Source: Equadaptatus sp045642965
GTDB taxonomy: Bacteria > Synergistota > Synergistia > Synergistales > Synergistaceae
Direction: 5' to 3'
DNA: 44,480 bases
NCBI GenBank assembly: GCA_045642965.1
Contig: JAZUJX010000029.1
Location: 1-44,480, forward strand
The position numbers and the translations under genes are program-made. The notes beneath the pieces are model-generated. The model was not told the origin of the DNA and did no database searches. It worked only from the letters and a program-made list of their open reading frames with translations. Positions 15,641 through 24,808 of this stretch are shown here, piece by piece (position 1 is the first letter of the stretch; each line of letters begins with the position of its first letter).

Positions 15641-16594
15641 TTACTGATATTTTCTCCGTATCGCGAACGAAACCCTGACTATTTCGTCCAAAAATTCCGG
15701 AAAGCTTACGCCGTACGCTTTGGCTGCTTTCGGAACAAGGCTCGTTGAGGTCATTCCGGGCGCCAGATTTGCTTCAAGCGCATAGACCCCGCCGTCGTCC
15801 GTAATTCTGAAATCGGTGCGGCTGTACGCTCTCGCGCCGAGACTTTTGTGCGCAAGCAGCGCAGCCTGCTGAACCTTTGCCGTAAGCTCCGCGTCAAATT
15901 CCGCAGGACAGACGTACTCAGTGTTTCCGTGCGTGTATTTGTTTTTGTAATCGTAGAAGCCTTCTTTGGGCTTGATTTCTATAACCGGAAGCGCAAGCAG
16001 GCTGCCGTCGGCTCTTTCCCATACGGGGCAGGTCGCTTCCCTGCCGGGTATGTACTGTTCGACAAGCGCTTTGTCCTCGTACACGTAGCTGTTCCATGCA
16101 AGCTCCATGCCGCGCTCAAAATCTTCGCGGCTTTTCACCTGCGTCAAACCTACAGTGCTTCCGCCGCTGTTCGGTTTGATTATAAGGTGCCCGTATTTCT
16201 CAAGCATTGCGGCGTCGCGGTCGTCAAAAGCGCTGCCTTTCGGCTTCGCGTAGCCTTCGGCAATCTGCACTCCGGAAGCGCCAAAGAGGAATCGCGCAAC
16301 GTCCTTGTACATACCAAACATGCAGGCTTCGGCGCCTGAACCTGTAAAAGGAATTCCGTGCGACGCAAGACACGCCTGAAGCGTTCCGTCTTCTCCCCAG
16401 TCTCCGTGAAGAGCAATGAATACGCCGTCTGCATCGTAATCCGCCCAGTTGAAAACGATTTCTTCCGGCGAACGGATGTCCGCCTTTATAACGTCGTGAC
16501 CGAATTCGGCAAGCGCAGATGCAACCGCCTCACCGGAATTCAGCGATACTTCTCTTTCAGGACTGGTGCCACCGCACGCAACTACTATTTTCAT
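15641..16594 (-). CDS. ddl: D-alanine--D-alanine ligase
   Basis: This 317-residue cytosolic ATP-grasp enzyme makes D-Ala-D-Ala for peptidoglycan. The N-terminal GGTSPEREVSLNSG (8-21) is the family signature. IALHGDWGEDGTLQ, KPNSGGSTVGLTQV and YSRTDFRI ... ALEANLAPGMT are the further substrate- and Mg-binding segments. In the last, the usual N-x-x-PG-(M/L)T is present. Its ATG is two bases after the lptD stop, so it ends a transcription unit of envelope genes (18874-20052, lptC, lptD, ddl). Ddl and LPS assembly in one unit points to coordinated envelope growth. Confidence 0.95.
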   Translation of the reverse strand: MKIVVACGGTSPEREVSLNSGEAVASALAEFGHDVIKADIRSPEEIVFNWADYDADGVFIALHGDWGEDGTLQACLASHGIPFTGSGAEACMFGMYKDVARFLFGASGVQIAEGYAKPKGSAFDDRDAAMLEKYGHLIIKPNSGGSTVGLTQVKSREDFERGMELAWNSYVYEDKALVEQYIPGREATCPVWERADGSLLALPVIEIKPKEGFYDYKNKYTHGNTEYVCPAEFDAELTAKVQQAALLAHKSLGARAYSRTDFRITDDGGVYALEANLAPGMTSTSLVPKAAKAYGVSFPEFLDEIVRVSFAIRRKYQ

Positions 16595-16596
16595 CG

Positions 16597-18315
16597 TTAA
16601 TGTTCACCTTCCATAAGTCTTCGTTCTTCATCGTCAAGATTGGAGCCGATATGCAGCTGTTTGTCCGGGAATGCGTTTATGTAGAAAGTAAGTCCCAGCT
16701 CACTTTCTGTTCCGAAGAATTCTTTTTTGCCCCATATCATCCAGGTATAACAATGTTTGCTGTAGCTCAGCGTATAATAAAGTACCGCAAAACGGCTGTA
16801 GTCCAAATCATATTCCGTTGCAGCAGAAATTGTCCATTTGTTTATTTTGTTGCCGAAAGGCAGCGGGAACGCGACAGACTGGAAAATTAATTTATTGTCC
16901 CTGTACTGGTCAAATTCCAAAGGACTTCTGCCGTTAACCCATCGCTGATAATATCGCGTTGTCAGATCAAAACTGCCGATATTGTATCTAAATCCTGCCC
17001 ATACGTCAGCAACCTTTTGCGTTTCGCCGGCTTCGTCGTAATATTTGTAATAATAGTATCGCGCGCCGTATATAGGTCTCAGCCAGTGCATCAGTTTTAC
17101 GTCATCAAAATTGTCGCGAAGTTCCGCTTTCGCACCGAATCTGTTAATCCAGTCCGCCGTACTGTCATCTGAATAACGTCCGTAAATCATGCCCAGCCGC
17201 AGCTTGGCAAGCTTGTATTTCTCAAACAGCCAGGGAGTGTTTACGTACGTTTCAGGCTTTTTGGTAACATTGTAACGATGCGTGACCCCTGGAATCATTT
17301 CTGTCGTTACAAGTTCCCTGTCAGAGAAATACAGTCTTCCGTCCCACCCGTTTTTGGCATATTTGAAGCCCCACTGCGGACGCCACTGAATGTCTTTGTC
17401 GTCTTTGTTGTATTCGCGGCTTATTCTTCCGTAAATGGAAAGACCGTTAAGGAGGAACTCTCTTTCGTAATTGAAATCTACTTCAAAAAGATCGTTCGTC
17501 CAGTATACAAATTTCGTATCAAGCATACCCTGTTTCCCAAAATCAAGAGGGCCCTGTATGCCAAAACCCGTGCCTTTTTCAGAAGAATAATCAAGCGTTG
17601 GCATAATACTGCTTCTCTTCCCAAATTTGGCTACATAATCAAACGGATATTTGAACACAAGATGGTCACCAAAATAAAGACCTGGATTTTTCAGCACCAT
17701 CTTCTGTCCCGGTATAATAACGGCACTTTTGGTTTTAAGCTTGTAGTGCGGTTTTGCAAAATCACAGCTGGTCGCCGACACGCTGCGCCATTCCGCAATC
17801 ATTCCTTTTGTTTCTATGCTTTTTCTTGAAACAAGTTTTTTCTTTATTATTTTATGTTTAACAGCTTCTTCTGCAGGCATCAGCTTAATATTCTCACCGT
17901 TGATGCGCATGGCACCGCTGTTGCCCGTAACGTTTGTAAAAAGCCCTTTTCTGGTTGAGAGATTGTAAACAAGATTTTTTCCTGAAAGTTTTTCGTTCTT
18001 TGAAGCAACAACAACATTGCCGCTGCTATCCGAAAGTGCCGTCAACTGCTGAGTACCTGTATCGTATTTTACGTGCGGTGCGCTCAGCGACAGCTGCCAG
18101 TTGCGTATAAATACGTTTCCGTCAGCTTCGACAAGCCCTGTTTCTTCATTGTAGCGGACACTGTCAGCATCAAGCTTAATTTCCTGTTTAGGATCATATT
18201 TCCTGACGCTGAAACCGTCCGTGTTTGACACGCTTTTTCCCGCAGCAAGGCACGGCATACAGAGCAGCATAAGAAATGCAACGGCGTATATTGAGGTTTT
18301 AGCTATTTTTCCCAT
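16597..18315 (-). CDS. lptD: LPS-assembly outer membrane protein LptD (OstA-like)
   Basis: This 572-residue protein is a predicted outer membrane beta-barrel that inserts LPS into the outer leaflet. A signal peptide (about 1-25) precedes an OstA/LptA-like periplasmic jellyroll segment (about 40-160: LDADSVRYNEETGLVEADGNV, then SLSAPHVKYD). A long region of alternating aromatic/polar strands follows (e.g. RWRPQWGFKYAKNGWDGRLYF-like), as in LptD barrels. It is shorter than the roughly 780 residues of E. coli LptD, as in many deep-branching diderms. Start ATG at 18315 overlaps the lptC-like gene by 13 bases. The presence of lptC next to it supports the role. Confidence 0.87.
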   Translation of the reverse strand: MGKIAKTSIYAVAFLMLLCMPCLAAGKSVSNTDGFSVRKYDPKQEIKLDADSVRYNEETGLVEADGNVFIRNWQLSLSAPHVKYDTGTQQLTALSDSSGNVVVASKNEKLSGKNLVYNLSTRKGLFTNVTGNSGAMRINGENIKLMPAEEAVKHKIIKKKLVSRKSIETKGMIAEWRSVSATSCDFAKPHYKLKTKSAVIIPGQKMVLKNPGLYFGDHLVFKYPFDYVAKFGKRSSIMPTLDYSSEKGTGFGIQGPLDFGKQGMLDTKFVYWTNDLFEVDFNYEREFLLNGLSIYGRISREYNKDDKDIQWRPQWGFKYAKNGWDGRLYFSDRELVTTEMIPGVTHRYNVTKKPETYVNTPWLFEKYKLAKLRLGMIYGRYSDDSTADWINRFGAKAELRDNFDDVKLMHWLRPIYGARYYYYKYYDEAGETQKVADVWAGFRYNIGSFDLTTRYYQRWVNGRSPLEFDQYRDNKLIFQSVAFPLPFGNKINKWTISAATEYDLDYSRFAVLYYTLSYSKHCYTWMIWGKKEFFGTESELGLTFYINAFPDKQLHIGSNLDDEERRLMEGEH

Positions 18316-18866
18316 ACTATTTTGCCTCCGCCTTTCACGCGGCAGTCACCGTTTTTCGTCTTAAACGTTCCTCTGCCTCCAGTAACCGACATACGTCCGT
18401 CCGTAAGCTCAAGCCCGCTGCCGAAATTCCAAATTTCATTTTCGGCCTCATACTCTGCTTGTTGTGCAGTTATTTTCAAAACTTTGCCGTTTGAATACAT
18501 ATCACCTTTTGCATCGGTAAGGCGCACAATATTCTTTTCTCTGCTGAAAATGCCTTTCTTTGCAGTAATTTTGTTTTTGCTGCCGTCTTTTTCCGTAATC
18601 AGGATATCCAGATTATCGCCGTACAGCACATTGTCTTTAGTTTCAACTTTAGGTGAAACAAATTTCCAGTTTTTACCGTTAATTTCTTTGTTAAGTTCAA
18701 CGTTGTGTATAACTACGTCCGGCAGTTTTTCAATTTTTGTTGTTACGTCAAGCCGGAAATCGTGATACAGATATCCTCCGCAGACAGCAGCAGCCAGGAT
18801 CAGAAGTATTATTCTGACCCCTCTGCTGCGCAGTATGTTTATAATCTTTCTGATGTCTGCGGTCAT
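18303..18866 (-). CDS. lptC: LptC-like LPS export periplasmic protein
   Basis: This 187-residue protein has one N-terminal membrane segment (about 17-37, VRIILLILAAAVCGGYLYHD) followed by a periplasmic LptC/YrbK-like beta-jellyroll: LPDVVIHNVEL, WKFVSPKVETKDNVLYG, ITAKKGIFS and LKITAQQAEYEAENEIWNFGSG. In this family it passes LPS from the LptBFG transporter to LptA. It sits directly before lptD, overlapping it by 13 bases. No lptA or lptB is in this window. The secreted gene upstream ends only seven bases before it. Confidence 0.82.
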   Translation of the reverse strand: MTADIRKIINILRSRGVRIILLILAAAVCGGYLYHDFRLDVTTKIEKLPDVVIHNVELNKEINGKNWKFVSPKVETKDNVLYGDNLDILITEKDGSKNKITAKKGIFSREKNIVRLTDAKGDMYSNGKVLKITAQQAEYEAENEIWNFGSGLELTDGRMSVTGGRGTFKTKNGDCRVKGGGKIVWEK

Positions 18867-18873
18867 TGTACTT

Positions 18874-20052
18874 TTACTGTTTTACCGGCTGCTCAACAGG
18901 CTGCGTTGCACCGCTGCCCTGCGGCGAAGGCTGATTTTCCGTCATAGAAGCGTAATTTGCGATGGAGGAAGGAATTTTGTAACCTTTTACCTCTGCATCT
19001 TCAGCTGTCTCTACGTAGAATACCGTTCCCTCTTTCAGCTGTTTGTCGTTCCCGCGGATAAAAGCGCCTGTAACCAAACCAACAGGGCCAAGTATAATTG
19101 CTCCAGCAAAGCTTGCCCCCACTGCGCCTATGGTTGTTCCCTCAACAGTTGCTGCTTTTTTTGCCAGCTCTCCTATGCCGACAGGTATCTGTTTCGGCTG
19201 GATTGTTTCAAGCAGATCAAATTTCATTTCTATTTCAGAACCGCGTCCGAAACTGCGGGGCGCCTTAACCTTTGTTATGGTAGCCAAAAGTCTGCTGCCG
19301 GCCGGAGCCACTATTATGTCGTCCTGTTTGATTTCATTCAGAAGACCAAGCACGACTTTATCGCCAGGTTTGCACGTGCGCACCGTAAGAGTTTTGAGCA
19401 GCTGCGCTTTTGCGACAGTTCCTTTAGGAAGCGTGGCTTTCGCATAGCTTGTATTTTCCGGAAGTATTTTACCAAGAATTTTTTCCGTGCGGGAAGCAAT
19501 AGGACCCGCGGTAGTGGCACCGTCTATAATTATTTCCACAGTATCCAGACGGCGTGAAAGTCCTGCTTCAGGCATTATTTTCTTTGTGGTTCCCCACTCG
19601 GAAACAGCAACCTTGTAAAGAAGCGACGGCGAACTTTCGGTTCCCTCTTCAAGGAATCTTAACAGTGCAGACTGACGCTCCGTAAGACTTCCGGGAAGTT
19701 CGCGTCCGAAAACGTCTTTTTCCAGACGGCACAGTCTGGGCAGCAAAGCACCTGCCTGCACCTGTGCATAGACTATCGTCTCGCAGCGTTCAAGAACCTG
19801 GAACAGCGCCGCACCGGGTTCGTTGACTTTCATTCTCTCAGCAAGAGCAGCTGCCTCTTTTGCCTCAGCTTCTTCTTTTGCTTTTTCTGCTGCTGCCTGC
19901 TCTGCAGGATCATCTGAAGGCACAGGATTTGTTACCGTTTGCTCCGCAGTTTTTTCAGCGGGTTTCGCTGCCGGGTCCTGGGCAGCAAATGACGCCGCCG
20001 CGCAGGAAAGACAGAAAAGTGTAATTAAAAGAGCCGTGATAAACTTTTTCAT
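18874..20052 (-). CDS. Secreted protein with glycine zipper, unknown function
   Basis: I do not recognise the family. This 392-residue protein has a signal peptide (1-24, MKKFITALLITLFCLSCAAA then SFAA), then an Ala/Glu/Lys/Pro-rich low-complexity linker (about 25-75), a helical domain (about 80-150), and a beta-rich domain with LPKGTVAKAQLLKTLTVRT, APAGSRLLATITKV and EIEMKFDLLETIQ. It also carries a glycine-zipper hairpin (about 310-345, TIGAVGASFAGAIILGPVGL) that could insert in a membrane. The last 25 residues are Pro/Gln-rich. The ATG at 20052 has GGGAGGAATT upstream. It is the first gene before lptC-lptD-ddl and so is probably an envelope protein. Overall layout recalls TrbI/VirB10-like beta-barrel proteins, but that is weak. 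Confidence 0.72.
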   Translation of the reverse strand: MKKFITALLITLFCLSCAAASFAAQDPAAKPAEKTAEQTVTNPVPSDDPAEQAAAEKAKEEAEAKEAAALAERMKVNEPGAALFQVLERCETIVYAQVQAGALLPRLCRLEKDVFGRELPGSLTERQSALLRFLEEGTESSPSLLYKVAVSEWGTTKKIMPEAGLSRRLDTVEIIIDGATTAGPIASRTEKILGKILPENTSYAKATLPKGTVAKAQLLKTLTVRTCKPGDKVVLGLLNEIKQDDIIVAPAGSRLLATITKVKAPRSFGRGSEIEMKFDLLETIQPKQIPVGIGELAKKAATVEGTTIGAVGASFAGAIILGPVGLVTGAFIRGNDKQLKEGTVFYVETAEDAEVKGYKIPSSIANYASMTENQPSPQGSGATQPVEQPVKQ

Positions 20053-20087
20053 TTGCAAATTCCTCCCTTGTGTCATATGCCAACAGT

Positions 20088-21686
20088 TTAATTTTGTTTG
20101 TTTTCAGCTGCTTTTTTGCGCTGTACCGTTGTTCTGATAAAATCTTCAAAGAGCGGGTGCGGTTTTACAGGTCTGGACAGGAATTCGGGCTGGAACTGAA
20201 CACCTATCATCCACGGGTGGGCAGAAATCTCCAAAATCTCCACCTGACCGGCTGCCGGGCAGCGCCCTGCGACTTTAAGTCCGGCTTTTTCCAGCTGCTC
20301 CGTATACTCGTTATTAATTTCATAATGACGGCTGTGACGTTCGTCAACACTTGTCTCCTTGTAAATTTCCGCCGTTTTAGTACCAGGGATCAAATCGCAT
20401 TTGTACGCTCCTATACGTGGAGCACTGCCTTCCGCAACACTGCATACTACAGGGGTATCCGTGTTTTTGTTAAATTCGGTGCTGTCAGCATTGACAAGAC
20501 CAACTACGTTGCGTGCAAACTCGACTGCCATTGCCTGCATTCCAAGGCAGGTTCCGAAATACGGAATCTTGTTTTCACGCGCATATTTCGCTGCTTTTAT
20601 TTCCCCGTCCAGGTTTTTATGTTCTGCGCCTCCGGGAACAAAAATTGCATCCGCGCCGCAGAACATTTCTTCTGCCGAACAGTTTTCCAGTTTTTCTACT
20701 TCTACCGGTTTGATGTTGACCTTGACGTCATTTGCAACGCCTGCGTGCAGCAGGGCTTCATTAACGCTGAGGTACGCATCCTTGATGTCTGCATATTTTC
20801 CGACCAGCGCAACCGTTACCTCGTCTTTTCTGTTGTCATAGCGGGTAAGGAATTTTTCCCAGTCGCGCAGGTCAGGCTCACCGTCTGCAGGAAGGCCGAG
20901 CTTTCTGAGAATTGCCACGTCAAAACCCTGTTTGTGAAGTGTAGGCGGAATTCTGTATATTGTATCGGCATCCTTTGCCTCAAAAACAAGCTTGGGATCC
21001 ACACTGCAGAACAGCCCTATTTTATCCTTCATGCCCTGGTCAACGTCCTGCTGGCAGCGGAGAACCATCACGTCGGGCTGGATGCCTATTCTTCTGAGCT
21101 CGTTGACGCTGTGCTGCGTCGGCTTTGTCTTAAGCTCTGCCGAAGCCGCAATATAAGGCACAAGCGTCACGTGGCAGTACACGATATTTTCTCTGCCCAC
21201 TCTTGCCGGAAGCTGGCGTATCGCTTCAAGATACGGCAGCCCTTCTATGTCTCCGACCGTGCCGCCTATTTCAGCTATGACAATATCTTTGCCTTCGCCG
21301 GCACGGACTATTCTGTCCTGAATTTCATTTGTGATATGCGGGATAACCTGAACAGTGCCTCCGCCGTAGCCTCCTGCGCGTTCGCGCTGTATAACAGCGG
21401 AATAAACCTTGCCTGTCGTGCAGCTGTTAACTGCGGCAATAGGCTCTCCGATGAAGCGTTCGTAATGCCCGAGATCCAGGTCAGTTTCCGCACCGTCCCA
21501 GGTGACAAAAACTTCTCCGTGCTGGAAAGGACTCATTGCACCTGCATCGTAGTTAATGTACGGATCCATTTTGATACTGCTCACTTTAAAACCGCGGCTC
21601 TTCATCAAAGTCCCCAGCGACGCGGCAGTTATTCCTTTTCCCAGAGAAGAAACGACTCCGCCTGTTACAAAAATATACTTGGTCAT
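20088..21686 (-). CDS. pyrG: CTP synthase
   Basis: This 532-residue enzyme aminates UTP to CTP using glutamine. The N-terminal synthase domain starts with TKYIFVTGGVVSSLGKG and holds KMDPYINYDAG and EIGGTVGDIEG. The C-terminal class I glutamine amidotransferase domain has the nucleophile Cys380 in YFGTCLGMQ and the His/Glu pair in GVQFQPEF. The usual length is matched. The ATG at 21686 has AAGGAG upstream; the frame extends further to 21734 but that part is not family sequence. Possible co-transcription with the envelope genes downstream (36-bp gap). Confidence 0.97.
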   Translation of the reverse strand: MTKYIFVTGGVVSSLGKGITAASLGTLMKSRGFKVSSIKMDPYINYDAGAMSPFQHGEVFVTWDGAETDLDLGHYERFIGEPIAAVNSCTTGKVYSAVIQRERAGGYGGGTVQVIPHITNEIQDRIVRAGEGKDIVIAEIGGTVGDIEGLPYLEAIRQLPARVGRENIVYCHVTLVPYIAASAELKTKPTQHSVNELRRIGIQPDVMVLRCQQDVDQGMKDKIGLFCSVDPKLVFEAKDADTIYRIPPTLHKQGFDVAILRKLGLPADGEPDLRDWEKFLTRYDNRKDEVTVALVGKYADIKDAYLSVNEALLHAGVANDVKVNIKPVEVEKLENCSAEEMFCGADAIFVPGGAEHKNLDGEIKAAKYARENKIPYFGTCLGMQAMAVEFARNVVGLVNADSTEFNKNTDTPVVCSVAEGSAPRIGAYKCDLIPGTKTAEIYKETSVDERHSRHYEINNEYTEQLEKAGLKVAGRCPAAGQVEILEISAHPWMIGVQFQPEFLSRPVKPHPLFEDFIRTTVQRKKAAENKQN

Positions 21687-21760
21687 GTTAAACACTCCTT
21701 TGTATTGCAATATATTGCAAAAATTTATTGGCAATTTTCAGTGCGGCACTGCCGCTGTTT

Positions 21761-23131
21761 TTATCTCAGCCCGCGCATAGGATTCGTCGGCCGTCCCCCG
21801 CGCCTGATTTCAAAGTGGCAATGGTTGCCCGTAGACCTTCCCGTACTTCCAACTCTTGCTATTATCTGCCCTCTGCTAACGGATCTTCCTACACCCACGA
21901 GCAAAGAACTGTTGTGTCCGTAAAGCGTGGAAACGCCGCCGCCGTGCTGAATAATTACAGTTTTACCGTAACCGCTCATCCAGCCTGCGTGGGAAACGAC
22001 TCCGCTTGCCGAGGCAACAACCGGAGTGCCGCGGGGTGCACCAATGTCTATACCTGAATGGAATACAGACCTGCGGCGTCTGAACGGGCTTCTTCTGTAG
22101 CCGTATGAACTTGTAATTCGTCCGTGGCACGGCCAGCGGAAATGACCAACGCTGCCTCCTGTTTCCGGCAATATTCTGCCGGCGAAACGAGAACCTGATC
22201 TTGATTCCGAAGAAGCCAGATAACTTTCAGGCTGCCTGCCTCCAGGAACAAAAATCTTTGTTCCTGCTCTCAACCTGGCTCCGTTTATTCCGTTTGCACG
22301 CATTATTGAAGCCGCACTGCTTCCGTAGCGCCGTGCAATACTCGTTACAGTGTCCCTGTTCTGTACCCTTACGTAAATACCGTTCATTGTAGGTATCGTT
22401 ATTACGCTGCCAACCGTAAATCGTTTGCCTGCATTGGCAGACATCAGGGTTTCAGGTTTTAAGCCAAACCGCTTTGCAACTTTGGCAGCAGTATCCCCGC
22501 GCTGTATGACGTATGCCAGGGGATGCATCTTGTTTTTCTCCATGGCAATGCGTTCCGCCTCTGCACGGATCTGCTGCACATAGCTGCGCGTAACCGCTAT
22601 ATCTTCAGCTGAATCAGGAATAAAAAGCAGCGTTCCGTCTTTGATGGTTTCTGCACTCTCAGAAAAACAGTTAGCTTTTCTGATATCAGCAGCCGGAACG
22701 TTAAAATCTTCCGCCACGGAAGATATAGTGTCTTCAGGACCTGTAATATATTCCTGCCAGTGAATATCCTCTGTCAGCGAATACTTCTCTGCTTCGGAAA
22801 TAGGTCCGTCGTTTTCCTGCAGAACGTTGTACATCTTTATTTCTCCGCTCTTTGTGTCAGGCAGGCTGGGAACTTTTCCGATACCCAGCGGAGTTATCAT
22901 CTCTGCTTCTGTTTCCTGCGCATTGCTGCCAATGACATCGCTTATATCCATAAGTCTGAAACCGCTGTCGTTCTCCTGCAAATTAGTGGGCAGCACCATA
23001 AATTCCGACGTATAGTCAGCCATCCTTACAGTCGCATAACTGCTGAAATAGGCTATTGCAAAAACAGCTATGGATGCAATAACCGCTAAATACGTTATTA
23101 AGGTCTTTCTGTTCTCCGGATTAAAGTTCAC
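21761..23131 (-). CDS. LysM repeat M23 metallopeptidase, membrane-anchored
   Basis: This 456-residue protein is predicted to act on peptidoglycan in the periplasm. One N-terminal membrane segment (about 10-30) anchors it. Three LysM repeats follow (about 145-190, 222-262 and 265-310; the clearest are YVIQRGDTAAKVAKRFGL and VRVQNRDTVTSIARRYG). An M23 domain fills the C-terminal 125 residues: HSGIDIGAPRGTPV gives the first His and Asp, and HCHFEIR the second zinc motif, so it is likely an active zinc endopeptidase. The start is GTG at 23131 with AGGAA upstream. It lies between rho and pyrG, 60 bp after rho. Close relatives include NlpD/EnvC-like proteins, but those usually lack the catalytic residues seen here. 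Confidence 0.9.
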   Translation of the reverse strand: MNFNPENRKTLITYLAVIASIAVFAIAYFSSYATVRMADYTSEFMVLPTNLQENDSGFRLMDISDVIGSNAQETEAEMITPLGIGKVPSLPDTKSGEIKMYNVLQENDGPISEAEKYSLTEDIHWQEYITGPEDTISSVAEDFNVPAADIRKANCFSESAETIKDGTLLFIPDSAEDIAVTRSYVQQIRAEAERIAMEKNKMHPLAYVIQRGDTAAKVAKRFGLKPETLMSANAGKRFTVGSVITIPTMNGIYVRVQNRDTVTSIARRYGSSAASIMRANGINGARLRAGTKIFVPGGRQPESYLASSESRSGSRFAGRILPETGGSVGHFRWPCHGRITSSYGYRRSPFRRRRSVFHSGIDIGAPRGTPVVASASGVVSHAGWMSGYGKTVIIQHGGGVSTLYGHNSSLLVGVGRSVSRGQIIARVGSTGRSTGNHCHFEIRRGGRPTNPMRGLR

Positions 23132-23191
23132 TTTTTTCCTAAACGTTCTCCCGCTAAATTTGCTTTACAGACACCTCAGGAATTATCCTGA

Positions 23192-24808
23192 CTATTTAAT
23201 TCTTATCGTTGCCAAAAATTCTTTGTTGGTAACAGTTGCACGAAGACGCTCAAGTATAAGATTGAGCACCTCCGCTTCGTCCATGTTTGCTATTTTTCTT
23301 CTCAGCACGTTTATTCTCTGCAAATCTTCTTCCGAAACAAGCAGATCATCGCGGCGCGTCGAAGATTTTGTAATATCCAAGGCAGGGAAAATGCGCTGTT
23401 CGGCTATCTTTCTGGACAGCTGAACCTCCATGTTGCCCGTGCCTTTGAATTCCTCGTAAATTACGTCGTCCATGCGGCTGCCGGTTTCAACCAGCGTTGT
23501 GCCTATAATCGTAAAACTTCCGCCGTTTTCAATATTTCTGGCTGCACCGAAAAATTTCTTAGGGAAATACAGCGCAGCAGGGTCCATACCGCCTGAAAGA
23601 GTGCGCCCCGACGGCTGGGCAACAAGGTTGGAAGCTCTTGCGAGCCTCGTAATTGAGTCAAGCAGAAGCACAACATCCTTGCCTGCTTCGGCAAGACGCT
23701 TGGCTTTTTCCAAAGCAAGCGAAGCGACCCTGATATGCTCCTCAGCCGGACGGTCGAAGGTTGACGCAATAACCTCTCCGCACACAGAACGCGTCATGTC
23801 GGTAACCTCTTCAGGACGCTCGTCAATGAGCAGAACCATGAGAATAACTTCAGGATGATTTTTCGTAATTGCATTTGCTATATGCTTCAGCAGTGTTGTT
23901 TTACCCGCTTTCGGCGGAGAGACTATCAGAGCACGCTGGCCTTTGCCTATCGGGGCAAAAAGGTCCACAATTCTTGTGTCCACCTTTTTGGGTTCCGTTT
24001 CAAGCTTCAGTTTCTGATTGGGGAATACAGGCGTCAACTTTTCAAACACAGGGCGCTGTTTTGCCAGATCCGGATCCAGACAGCTGACGTTTTCAACACG
24101 CAAAATAGCTGCAAACTGCTCACCCTCGCGAGGAGGCCTTACAACGCCCCACACGATGTCCCCGTTGCGGAGCCCCAAACGGCGTATCTGCGAAGCGGAA
24201 ACGTATATATCATCGCTGCCCGGAAGAAGTCCAGACGAACGCAGGAAACCAAATCCTGCACCGTTTTCGGAAGCCCTTATTTCAAGAGTGCCTCCTCCAA
24301 AACCGTAGCCCATGGACAGCGCCTGATTGCGCAGAATTTCCAAAATCAGATTGTCATAGCGCAGTTCTTCATATTTCGGCACGCCAAAACGCGCTGCAAG
24401 CTTGTACAGCTCAGCAACAGACAGCTTCGCAAGGTCGCTGAAACTGAATTCAGGCTGAGCATGCTGCTGCACAGCAGCTTCGGTCTGTTTTGTTTCTTCA
24501 GGCTGAACTGAGCCGCAGCTCTCACAAGCAGTATCATTAACCGACGTATCCGGCGACACAACAGCTTCGGTTTTCTTTATCTCATCTTCAGCTTTTTGGG
24601 CAGCCTTGGAAACCCGTCCGCGTTTCTTCACGACCTTCTGTTCAGGCTGCACGGCAGACTCGGCCGGCCTCGAAACACGCGTACGTTTTACGACAGCAGG
24701 CTTTTCCTGCTGAATGTTTTCAGTATCCGTCTTGCGAGGACGTCCGCGTTTCTTCTTGACCGCTTCAAGGTTATCTGCGTTTTCAGTTTGCTTTTTTATT
24801 CTTGGCAA
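23192..24808 (-). CDS. rho: Transcription termination factor Rho with basic N-terminal extension
   Basis: This 538-residue protein is the hexameric RNA helicase that terminates transcripts. The core is complete: Rho_N (about 125-162), the cold-shock RNA-binding domain (about 173-245, with FGFLR), Walker A PPKAGKTT (298-305), Walker B VLLID (325-329) and the following ERPEEVTDM. Ahead of it is an unusual 120-residue tail rich in Lys/Arg/Glu with AT-hook-like KKRGRPRK (19-26) and a second KKRGRVSK (61-68). Such N-terminal insertions occur in Rho of several phyla and can widen RNA binding. The start is TTG at 24808 with GGAGGAG six bases upstream. It overlaps the upstream gene by 26 bases. Confidence 0.95.
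   Translation of the reverse strand: MPRIKKQTENADNLEAVKKKRGRPRKTDTENIQQEKPAVVKRTRVSRPAESAVQPEQKVVKKRGRVSKAAQKAEDEIKKTEAVVSPDTSVNDTACESCGSVQPEETKQTEAAVQQHAQPEFSFSDLAKLSVAELYKLAARFGVPKYEELRYDNLILEILRNQALSMGYGFGGGTLEIRASENGAGFGFLRSSGLLPGSDDIYVSASQIRRLGLRNGDIVWGVVRPPREGEQFAAILRVENVSCLDPDLAKQRPVFEKLTPVFPNQKLKLETEPKKVDTRIVDLFAPIGKGQRALIVSPPKAGKTTLLKHIANAITKNHPEVILMVLLIDERPEEVTDMTRSVCGEVIASTFDRPAEEHIRVASLALEKAKRLAEAGKDVVLLLDSITRLARASNLVAQPSGRTLSGGMDPAALYFPKKFFGAARNIENGGSFTIIGTTLVETGSRMDDVIYEEFKGTGNMEVQLSRKIAEQRIFPALDITKSSTRRDDLLVSEEDLQRINVLRRKIANMDEAEVLNLILERLRATVTNKEFLATIRIK

Noticed and set aside
20070..21923. 617-codon open frame on plus opposite pyrG
   Set aside because: Its protein is a Cys/Phe/Arg-rich mirror of the pyrG coding strand; pyrG matches its family along its full length.
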